DNA of 64,000 nt from SVTX01 sp045588675. GTDB lineage: Bacteria; Bacillota; Clostridia; Oscillospirales; CAG-272. A model generated the notes under the pieces. The model was given only the letters and a program-made list of their open reading frames with translations, searched no databases and had not been told where the DNA came from. Below, one piece after another: positions 9,293 through 18,760 of the stretch; the stretch's first letter is position 1, and each line of letters opens with the position of its first letter. The stretch is taken from contig JAZNER010000071.1 of assembly GCA_045588675.1 (NCBI GenBank), positions 9,925-73,924 of the forward strand. The letters run 5' to 3'. Made by a program: the position numbers and the translations under genes.

Positions 9293-9778
9293 TCAGTCCC
9301 CGTCGGTCATTTCCTTTATTTCCTCGGGCGTGAGCATCCTTTCGGCAACGCTTGGATAAAGCTTTCCGTCAAGGTGGTCAAGCTCGTGGCAGAATGCGCG
9401 TGCAAGCAGCTCCGAGCCCGTGTAATCAACAAGCTCTCCGTGTCTGTTTGTCGCGCGTACTGTTACGTGCATTGGTCGTTTTACAATTCCCCACTGACCG
9501 GGCAGAGAAAGACAGCCTTCAAGCCCCTCCTGCTCACCCGAATAAGCGATAATTTTGGGATTGATGAGCTCAATCAGCTCGCCCTCCTCGACCTCGATAA
9601 CGACAATTCTGCGCAAAACGCCGACCTGCGGTGCGGCAAGACCTACGCCGTTTGCTTCTCTCATAGTTTCAGCCATATCGTCAAGCAGAGTAAGCACTCT
9701 GGGTGTAATATTTTCAACAGGACGGCAGACCTTATTGAGTGCTTCGTCGCCAACCTTTACAATTTTCAATTTTGCCAT
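9293..9778 (-). CDS. def: Peptide deformylase
   Basis: Def removes the N-formyl group from nascent proteins. The 161-residue protein has the three conserved motifs GVGLAAPQVG, EGCLSLPG and HELDH, whose Cys and two His bind the metal. It is followed by fmt and preceded by priA, forming a translation-initiation module. An AAAGGAAG SD precedes the ATG. Confidence 0.97.
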   Translation of the reverse strand: MAKLKIVKVGDEALNKVCRPVENITPRVLTLLDDMAETMREANGVGLAAPQVGVLRRIVVIEVEEGELIELINPKIIAYSGEQEGLEGCLSLPGQWGIVKRPMHVTVRATNRHGELVDYTGSELLARAFCHELDHLDGKLYPSVAERMLTPEEIKEMTDGD

Positions 9779-9803
9779 ATCTATTCTTCCTTTCAGTTAC
9801 ATT

Positions 9804-12302
9804 TTATAGTCCCGTCGGGTTAAAATCAATCGACAGTGATGCCTTTCCTCGACTGTTTCCGCCGTATTCGGTGAGCAGACGGGAGAAAAGCTCACGCGAG
9901 CGTTTATTAAGACGACATTTTATTACCATTCTCATTCGGTACTTTTCCTCGACCTTATAGACAGGCGCTTCAAAGGGACCGAAAATTATCATTTCGACAT
10001 CTTTATATTCTGACGCAACAAGACTGTCAAGCTCCTCTCTAAGTCGCTTTGCTCCAACGACCGCCTGCTTTTCGTCAGCGCAAATCAAGCTCAAGAGCGC
10101 AATGTCGCAATAGGGCGGGAAAACAAGGAGTTTGCGAAGCCTGATTTCAGATGCATAAAACGCCTCATAATCCTGCTTGCAGGCAAGCCGTATCGTATCG
10201 TTGTCGGGGTTATTGGTCTGTATTACCGCCAAGCCCTTTTTCAGGGCTCTGCCCGCTCTGCCGATTACCTGTGTCAGCATTGAAAATGTGCGCTCATTGG
10301 CGTGATAATCGTCCATATACAGCGACATATCCGCCAAAAGCACGCCAACCAAGGTCACATTCGGGAAATCGTGTCCCTTTGTTACCATTTGTGTGCCCAG
10401 AAGTATATCTGCCTTTTTGTCCTTAAACTCGCTCAAAAGCTCATTTAAGGAGTTCTTCTCACTCGTGCTGTCAGCATCCATTCGCAATATTTTTTTGTCG
10501 GGCAAAAGGTCGTTTAGCTCCTGCTCGATTTTTTGAGTTCCAAAGCCTATTTTCACCAAGTGCTCTGAATTGCAGGACGGACATCTTTGCGGTGCGCTTT
10601 GCCTGTGTCCGCACCAATGACAGAACAAAAATCCGCTTTCATAATTGCCCTTTTTTGTATGATAGTTCATAGAAATCGAACAGTGTGGGCAGCTTATGTA
10701 GTCGCCGCACGACTTACAGCTGACTGAGGTATTATATCCCCGTCGGTTTAAAAACAAAATCGCTTGCTCTCCGCGCTCGGTCACCTCGATGAGCTCCTGC
10801 TTTAAAAGACTTCCGAGTGGCGACATATTGCCAACTCTTTGCTCTTTTCTCATATCGTAAATCTTTACACGGGGCAGCTCTGCTCCGCCAAATCTTTCGC
10901 GAAGCTTCACAAGCGTATATTTTCCGTTTTGCGCCTTGGTATAGCTCTCAATTGAGGGCGTCGCCGAGGACAAGAGCAAGACCGCGTTATTTTTAGCACA
11001 CCTGAACCTTGCAATATCTCTCGCGTGATACTTCGGCGAGGTCTCGGATTTATATGTGCTCTCGTGTTCCTCGTCAATAATGACAAGTCCGAGATTTTTA
11101 ACGGGAGAGAAGATTGCAGAGCGCGTGCCCAGGACCAAGTCAGCCTCTCCCGAGAGGATTTTTGCATAGGCGTCATATCTCTCTCCCGCTGAGAGTGAGG
11201 AGTGCACGAGCGCAATCCTCCGTCCGTAGCGGGAGCTGAAAATCTTTAAGGTTTGCGGAGTTAATGCAATTTCGGGAAGCAGCATAATTACTCCGCGCCC
11301 CTCTTCAAGCGCTTTATCAATCGCTTTGATAATTACACTTGTTTTTCCGCTTCCTGTAACGCCGTGTAAAAGAATAGCACTCGGAGCGTTCTTTTCGAGA
11401 TGCTCCTTGACCGTATTATAGGCATTTGCCTGCTCCGAATTTAATTCATATTCAATTTTTTCCTGTATATCACCGTCAATGTAGCTATCTCTCCAGGTCC
11501 TGCGCGCATCAACCCTTAAAAGACCCTTATCAAGCAAAGCCTTCAGCTGTGCCGAGCTTACAGAGCAGTTTTTGCGGATTTCGTCGGCAGAAAGCTCTCC
11601 GCGCTCCGCAATCAAGGACAAAATTTCCTTGTGAGAATTTGAACGAAGCTTTGTTTTTGAATTGCCCGAAAGTATATTGTCACATTCCTTTTTGTCGATT
11701 GCCAATGAGTAAAAGCTCTCAAAGCTATCCCGCATCTTTGACGAGGCAAGCAAATCCTTTTTGATATATCCTTTGGCAATAAGCTTTTCAATTGCAGATT
11801 GCACAGCCGCCACTCCAAACTTAGCCTTGATCGCGTCAATGCTCTTCCTGCCACTCTTGACAATAAATTCGTAAACAAATAAATCAACAGGCTCAAAGCC
11901 CGAAGAAGAGTTTGGCCCTGACGAGCTTACCGCATAGTAATACTCTGTCATTTTTCCGAGCGCCGACGACGGCAAAATGCACCTTACCGCCTCTCCTATA
12001 GTGCAGAGATATTGCTCCTTCATATATTCGCAAAGAGATAGCATTTCCTCGCTCAAAGCACCTCTGTCAATACACACGTCCCCAATCGCCTTGACCTCGC
12101 TGTATTCAGGACAGTGCAAAAGACGGCTGACAATTGCCATCTGCTTTCTGTTTCCCCTGCCAAAAGGAACTGTAACGAATGAGCCGACCTTGACGTATTC
12201 TCTCAGGGTAAGAGGTATAAAATAATCATATCTATGGTCTATGCAATAAGGATTATCCAAAAGATAAACAGACGCATATTCGTGCGATACTGTGCTTTCC
12301 AT
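9804..12302 (-). CDS. priA: Primosomal replication protein N' (PriA helicase)
   Basis: PriA restarts stalled replication forks as a 3'-5' DExH helicase. The best start is the ATG at 12302 (MESTVSHEYASVYLL), 5 bases after GGAGG; the open frame runs further upstream but only through repeat sequence. Visible are the 3' DNA-binding domain, the Walker A LLHGVTGSGKTSVI, the DEEH box, and the zinc-binding insertion with CKSCGDYISCPHC and CHWC...CPSC. Length (about 832 residues) is usual. Two tandem 112-bp repeats occupy its leader. Confidence 0.94.
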   Translation of the reverse strand: MESTVSHEYASVYLLDNPYCIDHRYDYFIPLTLREYVKVGSFVTVPFGRGNRKQMAIVSRLLHCPEYSEVKAIGDVCIDRGALSEEMLSLCEYMKEQYLCTIGEAVRCILPSSALGKMTEYYYAVSSSGPNSSSGFEPVDLFVYEFIVKSGRKSIDAIKAKFGVAAVQSAIEKLIAKGYIKKDLLASSKMRDSFESFYSLAIDKKECDNILSGNSKTKLRSNSHKEILSLIAERGELSADEIRKNCSVSSAQLKALLDKGLLRVDARRTWRDSYIDGDIQEKIEYELNSEQANAYNTVKEHLEKNAPSAILLHGVTGSGKTSVIIKAIDKALEEGRGVIMLLPEIALTPQTLKIFSSRYGRRIALVHSSLSAGERYDAYAKILSGEADLVLGTRSAIFSPVKNLGLVIIDEEHESTYKSETSPKYHARDIARFRCAKNNAVLLLSSATPSIESYTKAQNGKYTLVKLRERFGGAELPRVKIYDMRKEQRVGNMSPLGSLLKQELIEVTERGEQAILFLNRRGYNTSVSCKSCGDYISCPHCSISMNYHTKKGNYESGFLFCHWCGHRQSAPQRCPSCNSEHLVKIGFGTQKIEQELNDLLPDKKILRMDADSTSEKNSLNELLSEFKDKKADILLGTQMVTKGHDFPNVTLVGVLLADMSLYMDDYHANERTFSMLTQVIGRAGRALKKGLAVIQTNNPDNDTIRLACKQDYEAFYASEIRLRKLLVFPPYCDIALLSLICADEKQAVVGAKRLREELDSLVASEYKDVEMIIFGPFEAPVYKVEEKYRMRMVIKCRLNKRSRELFSRLLTEYGGNSRGKASLSIDFNPTGL

Positions 12303-12310
12303 ATTAACCT

Positions 12311-12539
12311 CCATTCCGCCGCCTTCGCGGCGGCACAAATACAATCGTTGAATTTTGCAGAAAGGCAAAATTCGCGCGTGAAACAGTTAATTTACCTATG
12401 AATAAGAAGTAACTTTCACGCTAAATTCCATTGCGCCGTCTTCGCGGCGGCACAAATGCAATCGTTGAATTTTGCAGAAAGGCAAAATTCGCGCGTGAAA
12501 CAGTTAAATTACCTATAAGGAGGATGTAACTTTCACGCT
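12311..12539. repeat. Tandem 112-bp repeat upstream of priA
   Basis: Two nearly identical copies lie at 12311-12422 and 12428-12539, separated by 5 bases. Each contains three potential stem-loops: a GC-rich stem around CGCCGCCTTCGCGGCG, a 9-bp stem GAATTTTGC/GCAAAATTC, and outer inverted ends GCGTGAAA/TTTCACGC. The first copy abuts the priA SD, so priA mRNA, if started upstream, would carry both structures. Whether this is a duplicated leader element or a small mobile repeat is unclear. Confidence 0.8.
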
Positions 12540-12565
12540 GCCCTCCTACCCAAAATTATCTTACT

Positions 12566-12610
12566 AAAAAACCGCGTGGCGCCGCCCGTCATTTCGGGCC
12601 GCGCCTCACG
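12566..12610 (-). terminator. Terminator after rpoZ
   Basis: On the minus strand a GC-rich stem (CGTGAGGCGCGGCCCG pairing imperfectly with CGGGCGGCGCCACG) is followed by TTTTTT. It should end the yicC-remA-rpoZ transcript before priA. Confidence 0.75.
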
Positions 12611-12623
12611 TCAATATATAATC

Positions 12624-13010
12624 TTAAATATCCTCTTCCTCGGATAAGCCGTCTTCAATATCATCATCTTCTTCCGCGAAGATTTTTCTAAGGTCAACAA
12701 ACTCTTGCTGCGGCTTCGCCTCGGCTACCACCCGCGGCACATAGCCCTCAGGGCGACGCACGATTTCAAATTCGCCGTCGTGAATTCTCTTAATAGCTGT
12801 TCTGACTGCCTTTTCGTCGCGGAGCTCCTTGTTTATCAAGGTGTTGATAGGCTTGTCTGTGTCCTTGTTTCCTGTCTGCGACTTTTCTGCTTCCTCTCTC
12901 TGCTTGACATACTCGTCGGTAACTATGCGCGCGCATTTTGCTGTTGCCAAGGAAAGCTCGTAACGGTTGAATTCTCCCTTTGTAAGTTCGTTGATTGTTG
13001 GGTAAAGCAT
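12624..13010 (-). CDS. rpoZ: RNA polymerase omega subunit
   Basis: RpoZ is the omega subunit, which assists assembly of the beta' subunit. The 128-residue sequence opens with the family pattern MLYPTINEL...RYELSLATAKCARIVTDEY. A longer Lys/Glu-rich insert and an acidic C-terminal tail (EEDDDIEDGLSEEEDI) make it longer than usual for Bacillota omega proteins. An AGGAG SD precedes the ATG. The context remA-rpoZ-priA fits; the gmk gene usual between remA and rpoZ, and coaBC between rpoZ and priA, are absent. Confidence 0.85.
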   Translation of the reverse strand: MLYPTINELTKGEFNRYELSLATAKCARIVTDEYVKQREEAEKSQTGNKDTDKPINTLINKELRDEKAVRTAIKRIHDGEFEIVRRPEGYVPRVVAEAKPQQEFVDLRKIFAEEDDDIEDGLSEEEDI

Positions 13011-13064
13011 ATATTTTTCTCCTAAAAAATTAGTTTTTATTTCAAATTAAGTATCCTTGACGAA

Positions 13065-13340
13065 TTATCCCTCGTCGTCCTCTTGCTCTTCATCGCTGAT
13101 ATCCGAATCGGCATCAAGTCTGTTTGCAACAGTTTCTGCTTGAAGCGCAGACAAAATAACGTGGTCGGAATCGGTAATTATAACCGCTCTCGTTTTTCTT
13201 CCGCAGGTCGCATCAATGACCCTGCCCTCGTCCTTCGCGTCCTGAATAATTCTCTTGATTGGAGCTGAATCGGGACTGGTCAAGGTAATAATTCTATCAA
13301 CGGCAACCATATTTCCGTAGCCTATGTTAATAAATTTCAT
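13065..13340 (-). CDS. remA: RemA-like matrix regulator (DUF370)
   Basis: A 91-residue DUF370/RemA protein. In Bacillus RemA is a DNA-binding activator of extracellular-matrix and osmoprotection operons. The ATG at 13340 (MKFINIGYGNMV) is preferred over a TTG two codons upstream because it lies 10 bases after GAGG. The core includes RIIQDAKDEGRVIDATCGRKTRAVI, typical of the family, with an acidic C-terminal tail. It follows yicC, the conserved arrangement. Its possible relevance to the TasA-like operon further along is only an inference. Confidence 0.9.
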   Translation of the reverse strand: MKFINIGYGNMVAVDRIITLTSPDSAPIKRIIQDAKDEGRVIDATCGRKTRAVIITDSDHVILSALQAETVANRLDADSDISDEEQEDDEG

Positions 13341-13367
13341 TTCCAAAATACCTCTTTTTGACTGTCT

Positions 13368-14255
13368 TTATTCAATATTTTGAATTTGCTCTCTTATTTT
13401 TTCCATCTCGGTCTTTGCTTCAACCACCAGATGAGCAATAGCCGAGTTTCCGCATTTCGAGCCTATCGTGTTTATCTCTCTGTTCATCTCCTGAACAAGA
13501 AAATCAAGGCTTCTTCCAACCGCTTCGTTTGATTTTAAGTAATCGTAAAACGCTACGAAGTGCGATTTCAAGCGGACAATTTCCTCGTCAATTGCGGCGC
13601 GGTCGGCGTAAATTGCACATTCTGTCAAAATGCGATTTTCATCAACCGTAATATTGTTGTCGGCAAGCACCGCCTTGATTTTCTCTTCAAGGCGAGAGCG
13701 ATACCCGCCAATATCGTCGCGTGAAAGCACCTCAATCTCATCAACAACGGCGCGGATCTTCTCAATCTTTGCCGCGAGGTCGGCTTCGATCCTGCCTCCC
13801 TCCGCTGAGCGCGCATTGATGAATTTTTCAACGGCAGAGGCAATTACACTCTTCAGATCCTGCCAATCCTCTTCTATGTTTTCTTCAGCCTTTTTAAAGC
13901 TGAAAACCTCTCTGTCGCGGGCGACCTCCATAACCGAAACCTCGCCCGACAGCGAAAATTGCTCTTTTAGCTGTCTTAGCGCAGAGATATACTTTTCGGC
14001 GTAATCGGAATTTATGGCAATTTCCTCGCCGATCTTCTCTCCAAATTCAACATAAATACCGACATCGACCTTGCCTCGCATAATTCCCTTTTCCTGAAGG
14101 TAGGGCTTTATCCTCTGCTCAATCGGGGCATATATATGAGGCAATTTGATTTGGCAATCAAAATACCTGTTGTTGACTGACTTTATCTCAACCGTAATAT
14201 CCTTGCCGCCGACAGTCTGTCGGTCGCGTCCAAAGGCGGTCATACTTCTTAACAT
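13368..14255 (-). CDS. YicC/YloC family endoribonuclease
   Basis: The start is the ATG at 14255 (MLRSMTAFGRD), 6 bases after GGAG; a TTG upstream is less likely. The protein has a YicC N-terminal domain (KSVNNRYFD motif) and the DUF1732 C-terminal domain ending in FLVQEMNREINTIGSKCGN and KIREQIQNIE. The family includes RNases acting on mRNA or sRNA. It leads the yicC-remA-rpoZ unit with its own promoter. Confidence 0.92.
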   Translation of the reverse strand: MLRSMTAFGRDRQTVGGKDITVEIKSVNNRYFDCQIKLPHIYAPIEQRIKPYLQEKGIMRGKVDVGIYVEFGEKIGEEIAINSDYAEKYISALRQLKEQFSLSGEVSVMEVARDREVFSFKKAEENIEEDWQDLKSVIASAVEKFINARSAEGGRIEADLAAKIEKIRAVVDEIEVLSRDDIGGYRSRLEEKIKAVLADNNITVDENRILTECAIYADRAAIDEEIVRLKSHFVAFYDYLKSNEAVGRSLDFLVQEMNREINTIGSKCGNSAIAHLVVEAKTEMEKIREQIQNIE

Positions 14256-14344
14256 ATTTTTCTCCAAGCTGTGAGTGCTTTATTAAATAAAATTAATTAA
14301 GCAATATAGTAATTTAACATTATTACAAAAGGGTATATATATTT

Positions 14345-14373
14345 ATTTTAATACATTTTCTCCCTGTTGTCAA
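14345..14373 (-). promoter_or_regulatory. Promoter of yicC-remA-rpoZ
   Basis: On the minus strand TTGACA and TAAAAT are separated by 17 bp, about 90 bp before the yicC start and just overlapping the end of gtrA. Confidence 0.7.
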
Positions 14374-14891
14374 GACTTTTTGCTCTTAAAAACCAAAAGC
14401 TTACTGACAAGATAATTCGACACAAGAACAACAATTGAAACAATTATTTTTGTAAAAAACTCGGCGTCGAGCGTTACATTTAAAAGCCACAGAGAAAGTG
14501 ACAGATCCTCGCCCCGCATTATTGCGTCAAAGGCCAAAATGCCAAGGTACGCCAGTACAACATCAAGCAAAAAGGTGAGCAATCTTCCGCCTGAAAAAAC
14601 CAAAAGCTGCTTTAGCGTTGAAGCCTCTCTGTCAGCATCTGTAAAAACCCACTTTTTGTTTGTATAAAATGCAAACAGTACCGCAAGCACCCATTGTAGC
14701 ACCTGCGCTATACTGTAAACCGCAATATACGCCCCGCTTTTCTTATCGTCAAGAGGAATTTGCAGGAGATGTTCGCTTACGACAAAGGTAAGATAATATG
14801 TCACAAGAGCTACGACTGTTGTAGCTACACCAAATACGATATATCTTATAATCTCGCCGTGCTTTTTATATAATTCCTTTATTTTGTTCAT
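14370..14891 (-). CDS. GtrA family membrane protein
   Basis: The 173-residue protein has four predicted TM helices and the GtrA signature RYIVFGVATTVVALVTYY near the N-terminus and FAFYTNKKWVF in the middle. GtrA-like proteins are thought to move lipid-linked sugars across the membrane or assist cell-surface polysaccharide synthesis. It follows cysS by 10 bases and probably shares its transcript. The exact substrate cannot be told. Confidence 0.85.
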   Translation of the reverse strand: MNKIKELYKKHGEIIRYIVFGVATTVVALVTYYLTFVVSEHLLQIPLDDKKSGAYIAVYSIAQVLQWVLAVLFAFYTNKKWVFTDADREASTLKQLLVFSGGRLLTFLLDVVLAYLGILAFDAIMRGEDLSLSLWLLNVTLDAEFFTKIIVSIVVLVSNYLVSKLLVFKSKKS

Positions 14892-14901
14892 TAAAAATCA
14901 A

Positions 14902-16353
14902 TTATCCAATCTTAAAGGTAGTACCTGCCGATGTGTCAATCAAAGTAACGTTTTTCTCAGCCAGATACTGTCTTATGCGGTCTGCCTCGGCGAAATTCTT
15001 ATCCTTCTTTGCTTGCTTTCTCTTTTCAATCAAATCAAGTATCTCAACAACCAGAGGGTCACTCATATCATATTCGGGAGTAGCATTTTTCTTTGCCTCC
15101 TCTGCCTGTCTTTCTGCTCTCATTTTGTCAGCCGCAGAGATAAGGCCTACCGACAGCACCTTATCAAAATCGGCAACAAGAGCAAGCTTTGTTTTGCCGT
15201 TTGTTTTGAGCTTGAGAACATCATAAAGCGCGGTAATTGCGAGAGAGGTATTGAGGTCATTGTCAAGCGCATCGGTAAATTTCTTCTTGCCCTCGGCAAA
15301 CGCCGCCTCGTCAAGCTCTCCGTCACATGGGTCAAGCTGGGCAAGACGGGTAACGAATTTATTGTATGCAACAGTTGCGTTGTCAAGGTTTTCATATGTG
15401 AAGACCAAATTCTTTCTATAATGCGACTGCAAGCAGAAGAACCTGTATGCAAGTGGATTATAGCCCTTTGATTCAAGCAAGGAAACTGTCAAAAATTCAC
15501 CTGTTGACTTTGACATTTTACCCGAATTTGTGTTTAAATGAAGAACGTGGAACCAATATTTGCACCACTTATGTCCTAAATAGGCCTCAGATTGAGCAAT
15601 CTCATTCGTATGGTGTGGGAATGCGTTGTCAATTCCGCCGCAATGGATATCAAGGTACTCCCCAAGATATTTCATGCTTATTCCCGAGCACTCGATATGC
15701 CAACCGGGGTAACCTATCCCCCAAGGAGAATCCCATTTGAGCTCCTGGTCATCAAACTTTGATTTTGTAAACCAAAGCACAAAGTCCGCCTTATTCTTCT
15801 TGTTGTCATCGCCCTCAACGCCCTCGCGAACTCCAACCTCAAGGTCTTCCTCGGAAAAATCGTTGAAAACATAGTACTGCTCAAGCTTTGAGGTGTCAAA
15901 GTAAACATTTCCGCCTGCTACATAGGCAAAGCCCTTATCAAGCAAGCCCTGAACAAGCTCAATAAACTCAGCGATACAGCCTGTCGCAGGCTGAACTGTG
16001 TTTGGTATCTTAATATTCAATTTAGCGCAATCCGCAAAGAATGCGTCTGTGTAGAATTTCGCTATTTCAAGCACGCTCTTGCGCTCTCTTTTAGCGCCCT
16101 TGAGCATTTTGTCCTCGCCCGTATCCCCGTCGCTTGAAAGGTGTCCGACGTCGGTGATATTCATTACTCGGTTAACCTCATAGCCTGTGTAGGAGAGATA
16201 TTTTTCAAGAATGTCCTCCATTATATATGTGCGAAGATTTCCTATGTGCGCAAAGTGATAAACAGTAGGTCCGCAGGTGTACATACTGACCTTGCCCGCC
16301 TCGCGCGAAACAAATTCTTCTCTTTTTCTTGTGAGTGAATTGTAAAGTAACAT
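14902..16353 (-). CDS. cysS: Cysteinyl-tRNA synthetase
   Basis: CysS charges tRNA-Cys. The class I signatures are CGPTVYHFAHIGNLRTY (HIGH-like HIGN) and KMSKS, and the zinc-binding region WHIECSGISMK is present. The C-terminal DALR-like anticodon domain ends in LIDTSAGTTFKIG. Length of 483 residues is typical. It lies downstream of the TIM-barrel isomerase gene and upstream of gtrA. Confidence 0.97.
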   Translation of the reverse strand: MLLYNSLTRKREEFVSREAGKVSMYTCGPTVYHFAHIGNLRTYIMEDILEKYLSYTGYEVNRVMNITDVGHLSSDGDTGEDKMLKGAKRERKSVLEIAKFYTDAFFADCAKLNIKIPNTVQPATGCIAEFIELVQGLLDKGFAYVAGGNVYFDTSKLEQYYVFNDFSEEDLEVGVREGVEGDDNKKNKADFVLWFTKSKFDDQELKWDSPWGIGYPGWHIECSGISMKYLGEYLDIHCGGIDNAFPHHTNEIAQSEAYLGHKWCKYWFHVLHLNTNSGKMSKSTGEFLTVSLLESKGYNPLAYRFFCLQSHYRKNLVFTYENLDNATVAYNKFVTRLAQLDPCDGELDEAAFAEGKKKFTDALDNDLNTSLAITALYDVLKLKTNGKTKLALVADFDKVLSVGLISAADKMRAERQAEEAKKNATPEYDMSDPLVVEILDLIEKRKQAKKDKNFAEADRIRQYLAEKNVTLIDTSAGTTFKIG

Positions 16354-16377
16354 AATTATATCTCCAAGTCAAATAAT

Positions 16378-17253
16378 TTAATTCAAAGTCAAGTCAGACA
16401 TATTCATAAGTCTTTCTGCCGCCGACAAAATCCTTTTGCCGAGGTCGGCTCTGACAGCCGCCTTGCCCGAGAGCGCCCACGCGCTTACCTCAACATCTAA
16501 AATACCCGAAAAATCAGATGCTTTAATTCCTTGGGCAACATCAGACCAATCAATCAAGCCCTCAAACGGCACAAGGTGCTTATCCTTAACACCGTCGTTA
16601 TCGTGGATATGTAAAATATCAATCCTATTTTTCAAAATCTCCATTTGCTCTGATATTTTATATCCGCTCACATTGGCGTGTCCGACATCAAAGCAGACAC
16701 CAACAGAAAGCTTTTCGGCAAGAGATGAGATATTGATTGCGCAAGAGCCGTAAAGATGGTCGCCCTCGGCCTCTCTCATCCTGTCACTCGGCATATTTTC
16801 GATACAGATTTTAACTCCCCGTCCTTTAGCATATTCGACTATCGGCAAGAGAAATTTCATATTGGCTCTGACCCAATCTCCGTATTTTACCTTTGAGGAA
16901 TAAAGGGCAATCGGGTGAGCGACCGCAAGCTTAATTCCCATAAATGCCGCCGCGTCTATTCCGCATTTGAGCGTCTTTGAGTATTGCTCCATAAGAAGCT
17001 CATTGTCGGGTGAGGGCATATAAAACGAGAGGTGGCACGCAGGTATTTCTATCTTCTTTTCCTTGGCTTTTTTAGCAACGCTGTAAAGCACGCTGTGATA
17101 GCCGTCGTCAAGATAATTAAGCTTCTCAAACGACATATCTATCGCGCCTATTCCTGTCTTTTCAAAATAGTCGATCATCGCCGTATAAGAAAATTTACCG
17201 CCCGGATAATCCTCATATATTCTTGACGGCGCGCAAAGAATAATTTTTTTCAA
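16378..17253 (-). CDS. Sugar phosphate isomerase/epimerase family protein
   Basis: A 291-residue xylose-isomerase-like TIM barrel (AP endonuclease 2 fold). Metal-ligand-like motifs are visible: CIENMPSD, CFDVGHANVSG and ILHIHDNDG. The start is TTG with a GGAGGG SD six bases upstream. Enzymes of this fold isomerise or epimerise sugars; the substrate is not predictable here. It heads a unit with cysS and gtrA. Confidence 0.8.
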   Translation of the reverse strand: MKKIILCAPSRIYEDYPGGKFSYTAMIDYFEKTGIGAIDMSFEKLNYLDDGYHSVLYSVAKKAKEKKIEIPACHLSFYMPSPDNELLMEQYSKTLKCGIDAAAFMGIKLAVAHPIALYSSKVKYGDWVRANMKFLLPIVEYAKGRGVKICIENMPSDRMREAEGDHLYGSCAINISSLAEKLSVGVCFDVGHANVSGYKISEQMEILKNRIDILHIHDNDGVKDKHLVPFEGLIDWSDVAQGIKASDFSGILDVEVSAWALSGKAAVRADLGKRILSAAERLMNMSDLTLN

Positions 17254-17311
17254 GTATAGCCCTCCTCTCCTAAATTCTTTTTATTTATATATAAATAAAA
17301 CTCCATCTTAT

Positions 17312-17340
17312 ATTATATCAAAAACGAAAGGCTTTGTCAA
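17312..17340 (-). promoter_or_regulatory. Promoter of the isomerase-cysS-gtrA unit
   Basis: TTGACA and TATAAT with a 17-bp spacer on the minus strand, about 55 bp before the TTG start of the isomerase gene. Confidence 0.8.
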
Positions 17341-17459
17341 CTTAAATTAAGTCGTTTTTCAAATAATCTTCGATAAAATTTCTGCTCGATCATACAGATT
17401 AATGCAAAAATTGTACAAAAAGCCATTCTTTATACTATTAAAATTCTGCTATAAGGCTA

Positions 17460-17488
17460 TTGACAAACCGTTGCGTTTATTGTATAAT
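17460..17488 (+). promoter_or_regulatory. Promoter of the alcohol dehydrogenase gene
   Basis: TTGACA, 17 bp, TATAAT on the plus strand, about 100 bp before the ATG. The 334-base gap 17254-17587 contains this and the divergent promoter and no gene. Confidence 0.8.
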
Positions 17489-17587
17489 TTAAAATAGTAT
17501 AGTAGGCGCAATTATAATAGCTTTTCTATTCTGTAAGACAACCATCACTGAGAAATGACCTTGACCGTCATTTGCGAAAGGAAGCAT

Positions 17588-18745
17588 ATGCAAAGCTTTA
17601 ATTTACACACCGCGATACACTTTGGCGCAAACTCTTTAACCCGTCTTGCCCAAATAGATTTCAAAAAAGTATTTATCGTATCCGACCCGTTTGTTGTTTC
17701 AAGCGGTCTTATAAAAAATGTAACCAAGCACCTCGACACTATAGGTGCAGATTACACCGTATATTCAAATGTTGTTCCCGATCCCACTATGGATAAGGTG
17801 GTTGAGGGTGTCACCGCGCTTATGCAGGACAAAGCGCCCTGTGTTATTGCAGTAGGCGGCGGCTCGGCAATCGACCTGACAAAATGTATCCGTCAGTTTG
17901 CCAACAAAATCGACACCTCTTATTTCCCATACTTTATCGCAATTCCCACAACCAGCGGTACGGGCAGTGAGGTTACGGCCTTTGCGGTGGTTACCGATAC
18001 CGAGAAAAATATCAAGCACGCTTTGATCGATAACAAGTTGCTTCCCGAGGAAGCGATCCTTGACGTAGATATGGTCAAGAGCGTTCCCGCAAGCATTACG
18101 GCAGATACAGGTCTTGATGTTCTCACTCACTCGATTGAAGCTTATGTAAGCACAAACGCAACGGCGTTTTCCGATATTTATTCAAAAAAAGCAACACAGG
18201 TTTGTAAGGATTACCTTGTTCGCTCATATAATTACGAGCTTAATACAAGCGATGTTATCGCAAGAGAAAAAATGCACTTTGCATCAAACCTTGCAGGTAT
18301 TGCCTTCAATGCCGCGTCCCTCGGACTTAATCACGGTATGGCACACCAGCTCGGCGCGCAGTTCCACATTCCTCACGGACGCGCAAACGCAATCCTCCTT
18401 CCGACAATTATCAGCTATAATACGGGTATTGAAAGCACAACAATGTCCTTGACAAATCTTTCGCCCTGCATTAAAAAATACGCTAAGCTGGCAAGATATA
18501 TCGGGGTTGGAAGCTACAACGACATAGCTTCGGTAAAAACACTTATGAACTACATAGATGAGCTCCGTATTCAGATGAATGTTCCTCGTTGCATAAGAGA
18601 TGCCGCTCCCAATATCACCATGGATGAATATATGTCCAAGGTTGAGGATATGGCAGAGGCTGCACTCCATGACAGATGCACTCCCACAAACCCAAGAGTA
18701 CCCACAAAGCAAGAGGTTATAGCTCTGTTTGAAAAGATATTCTGA
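17588..18745 (+). CDS. Iron-containing alcohol dehydrogenase
   Basis: A group III (Fe-dependent) alcohol dehydrogenase. The ATG at 17588 (MQSFNLHTAIHFGANSL) follows AAAGGAAG. The NAD-binding GGGSAIDLTK motif and TTSGTGSEVTAFAV are present, as are the metal ligand histidines in LTHSIEAY, LNHGMAHQLGA and HGRANAILLP. Length of 385 residues is normal. It is a single-gene unit with its own promoter and terminator. Substrate (ethanol, butanol or propanediol type) cannot be told. Confidence 0.92.
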   Translation: MQSFNLHTAIHFGANSLTRLAQIDFKKVFIVSDPFVVSSGLIKNVTKHLDTIGADYTVYSNVVPDPTMDKVVEGVTALMQDKAPCVIAVGGGSAIDLTKCIRQFANKIDTSYFPYFIAIPTTSGTGSEVTAFAVVTDTEKNIKHALIDNKLLPEEAILDVDMVKSVPASITADTGLDVLTHSIEAYVSTNATAFSDIYSKKATQVCKDYLVRSYNYELNTSDVIAREKMHFASNLAGIAFNAASLGLNHGMAHQLGAQFHIPHGRANAILLPTIISYNTGIESTTMSLTNLSPCIKKYAKLARYIGVGSYNDIASVKTLMNYIDELRIQMNVPRCIRDAAPNITMDEYMSKVEDMAEAALHDRCTPTNPRVPTKQEVIALFEKIF

Positions 18746-18760
18746 TTTAAATAGCTTTAC

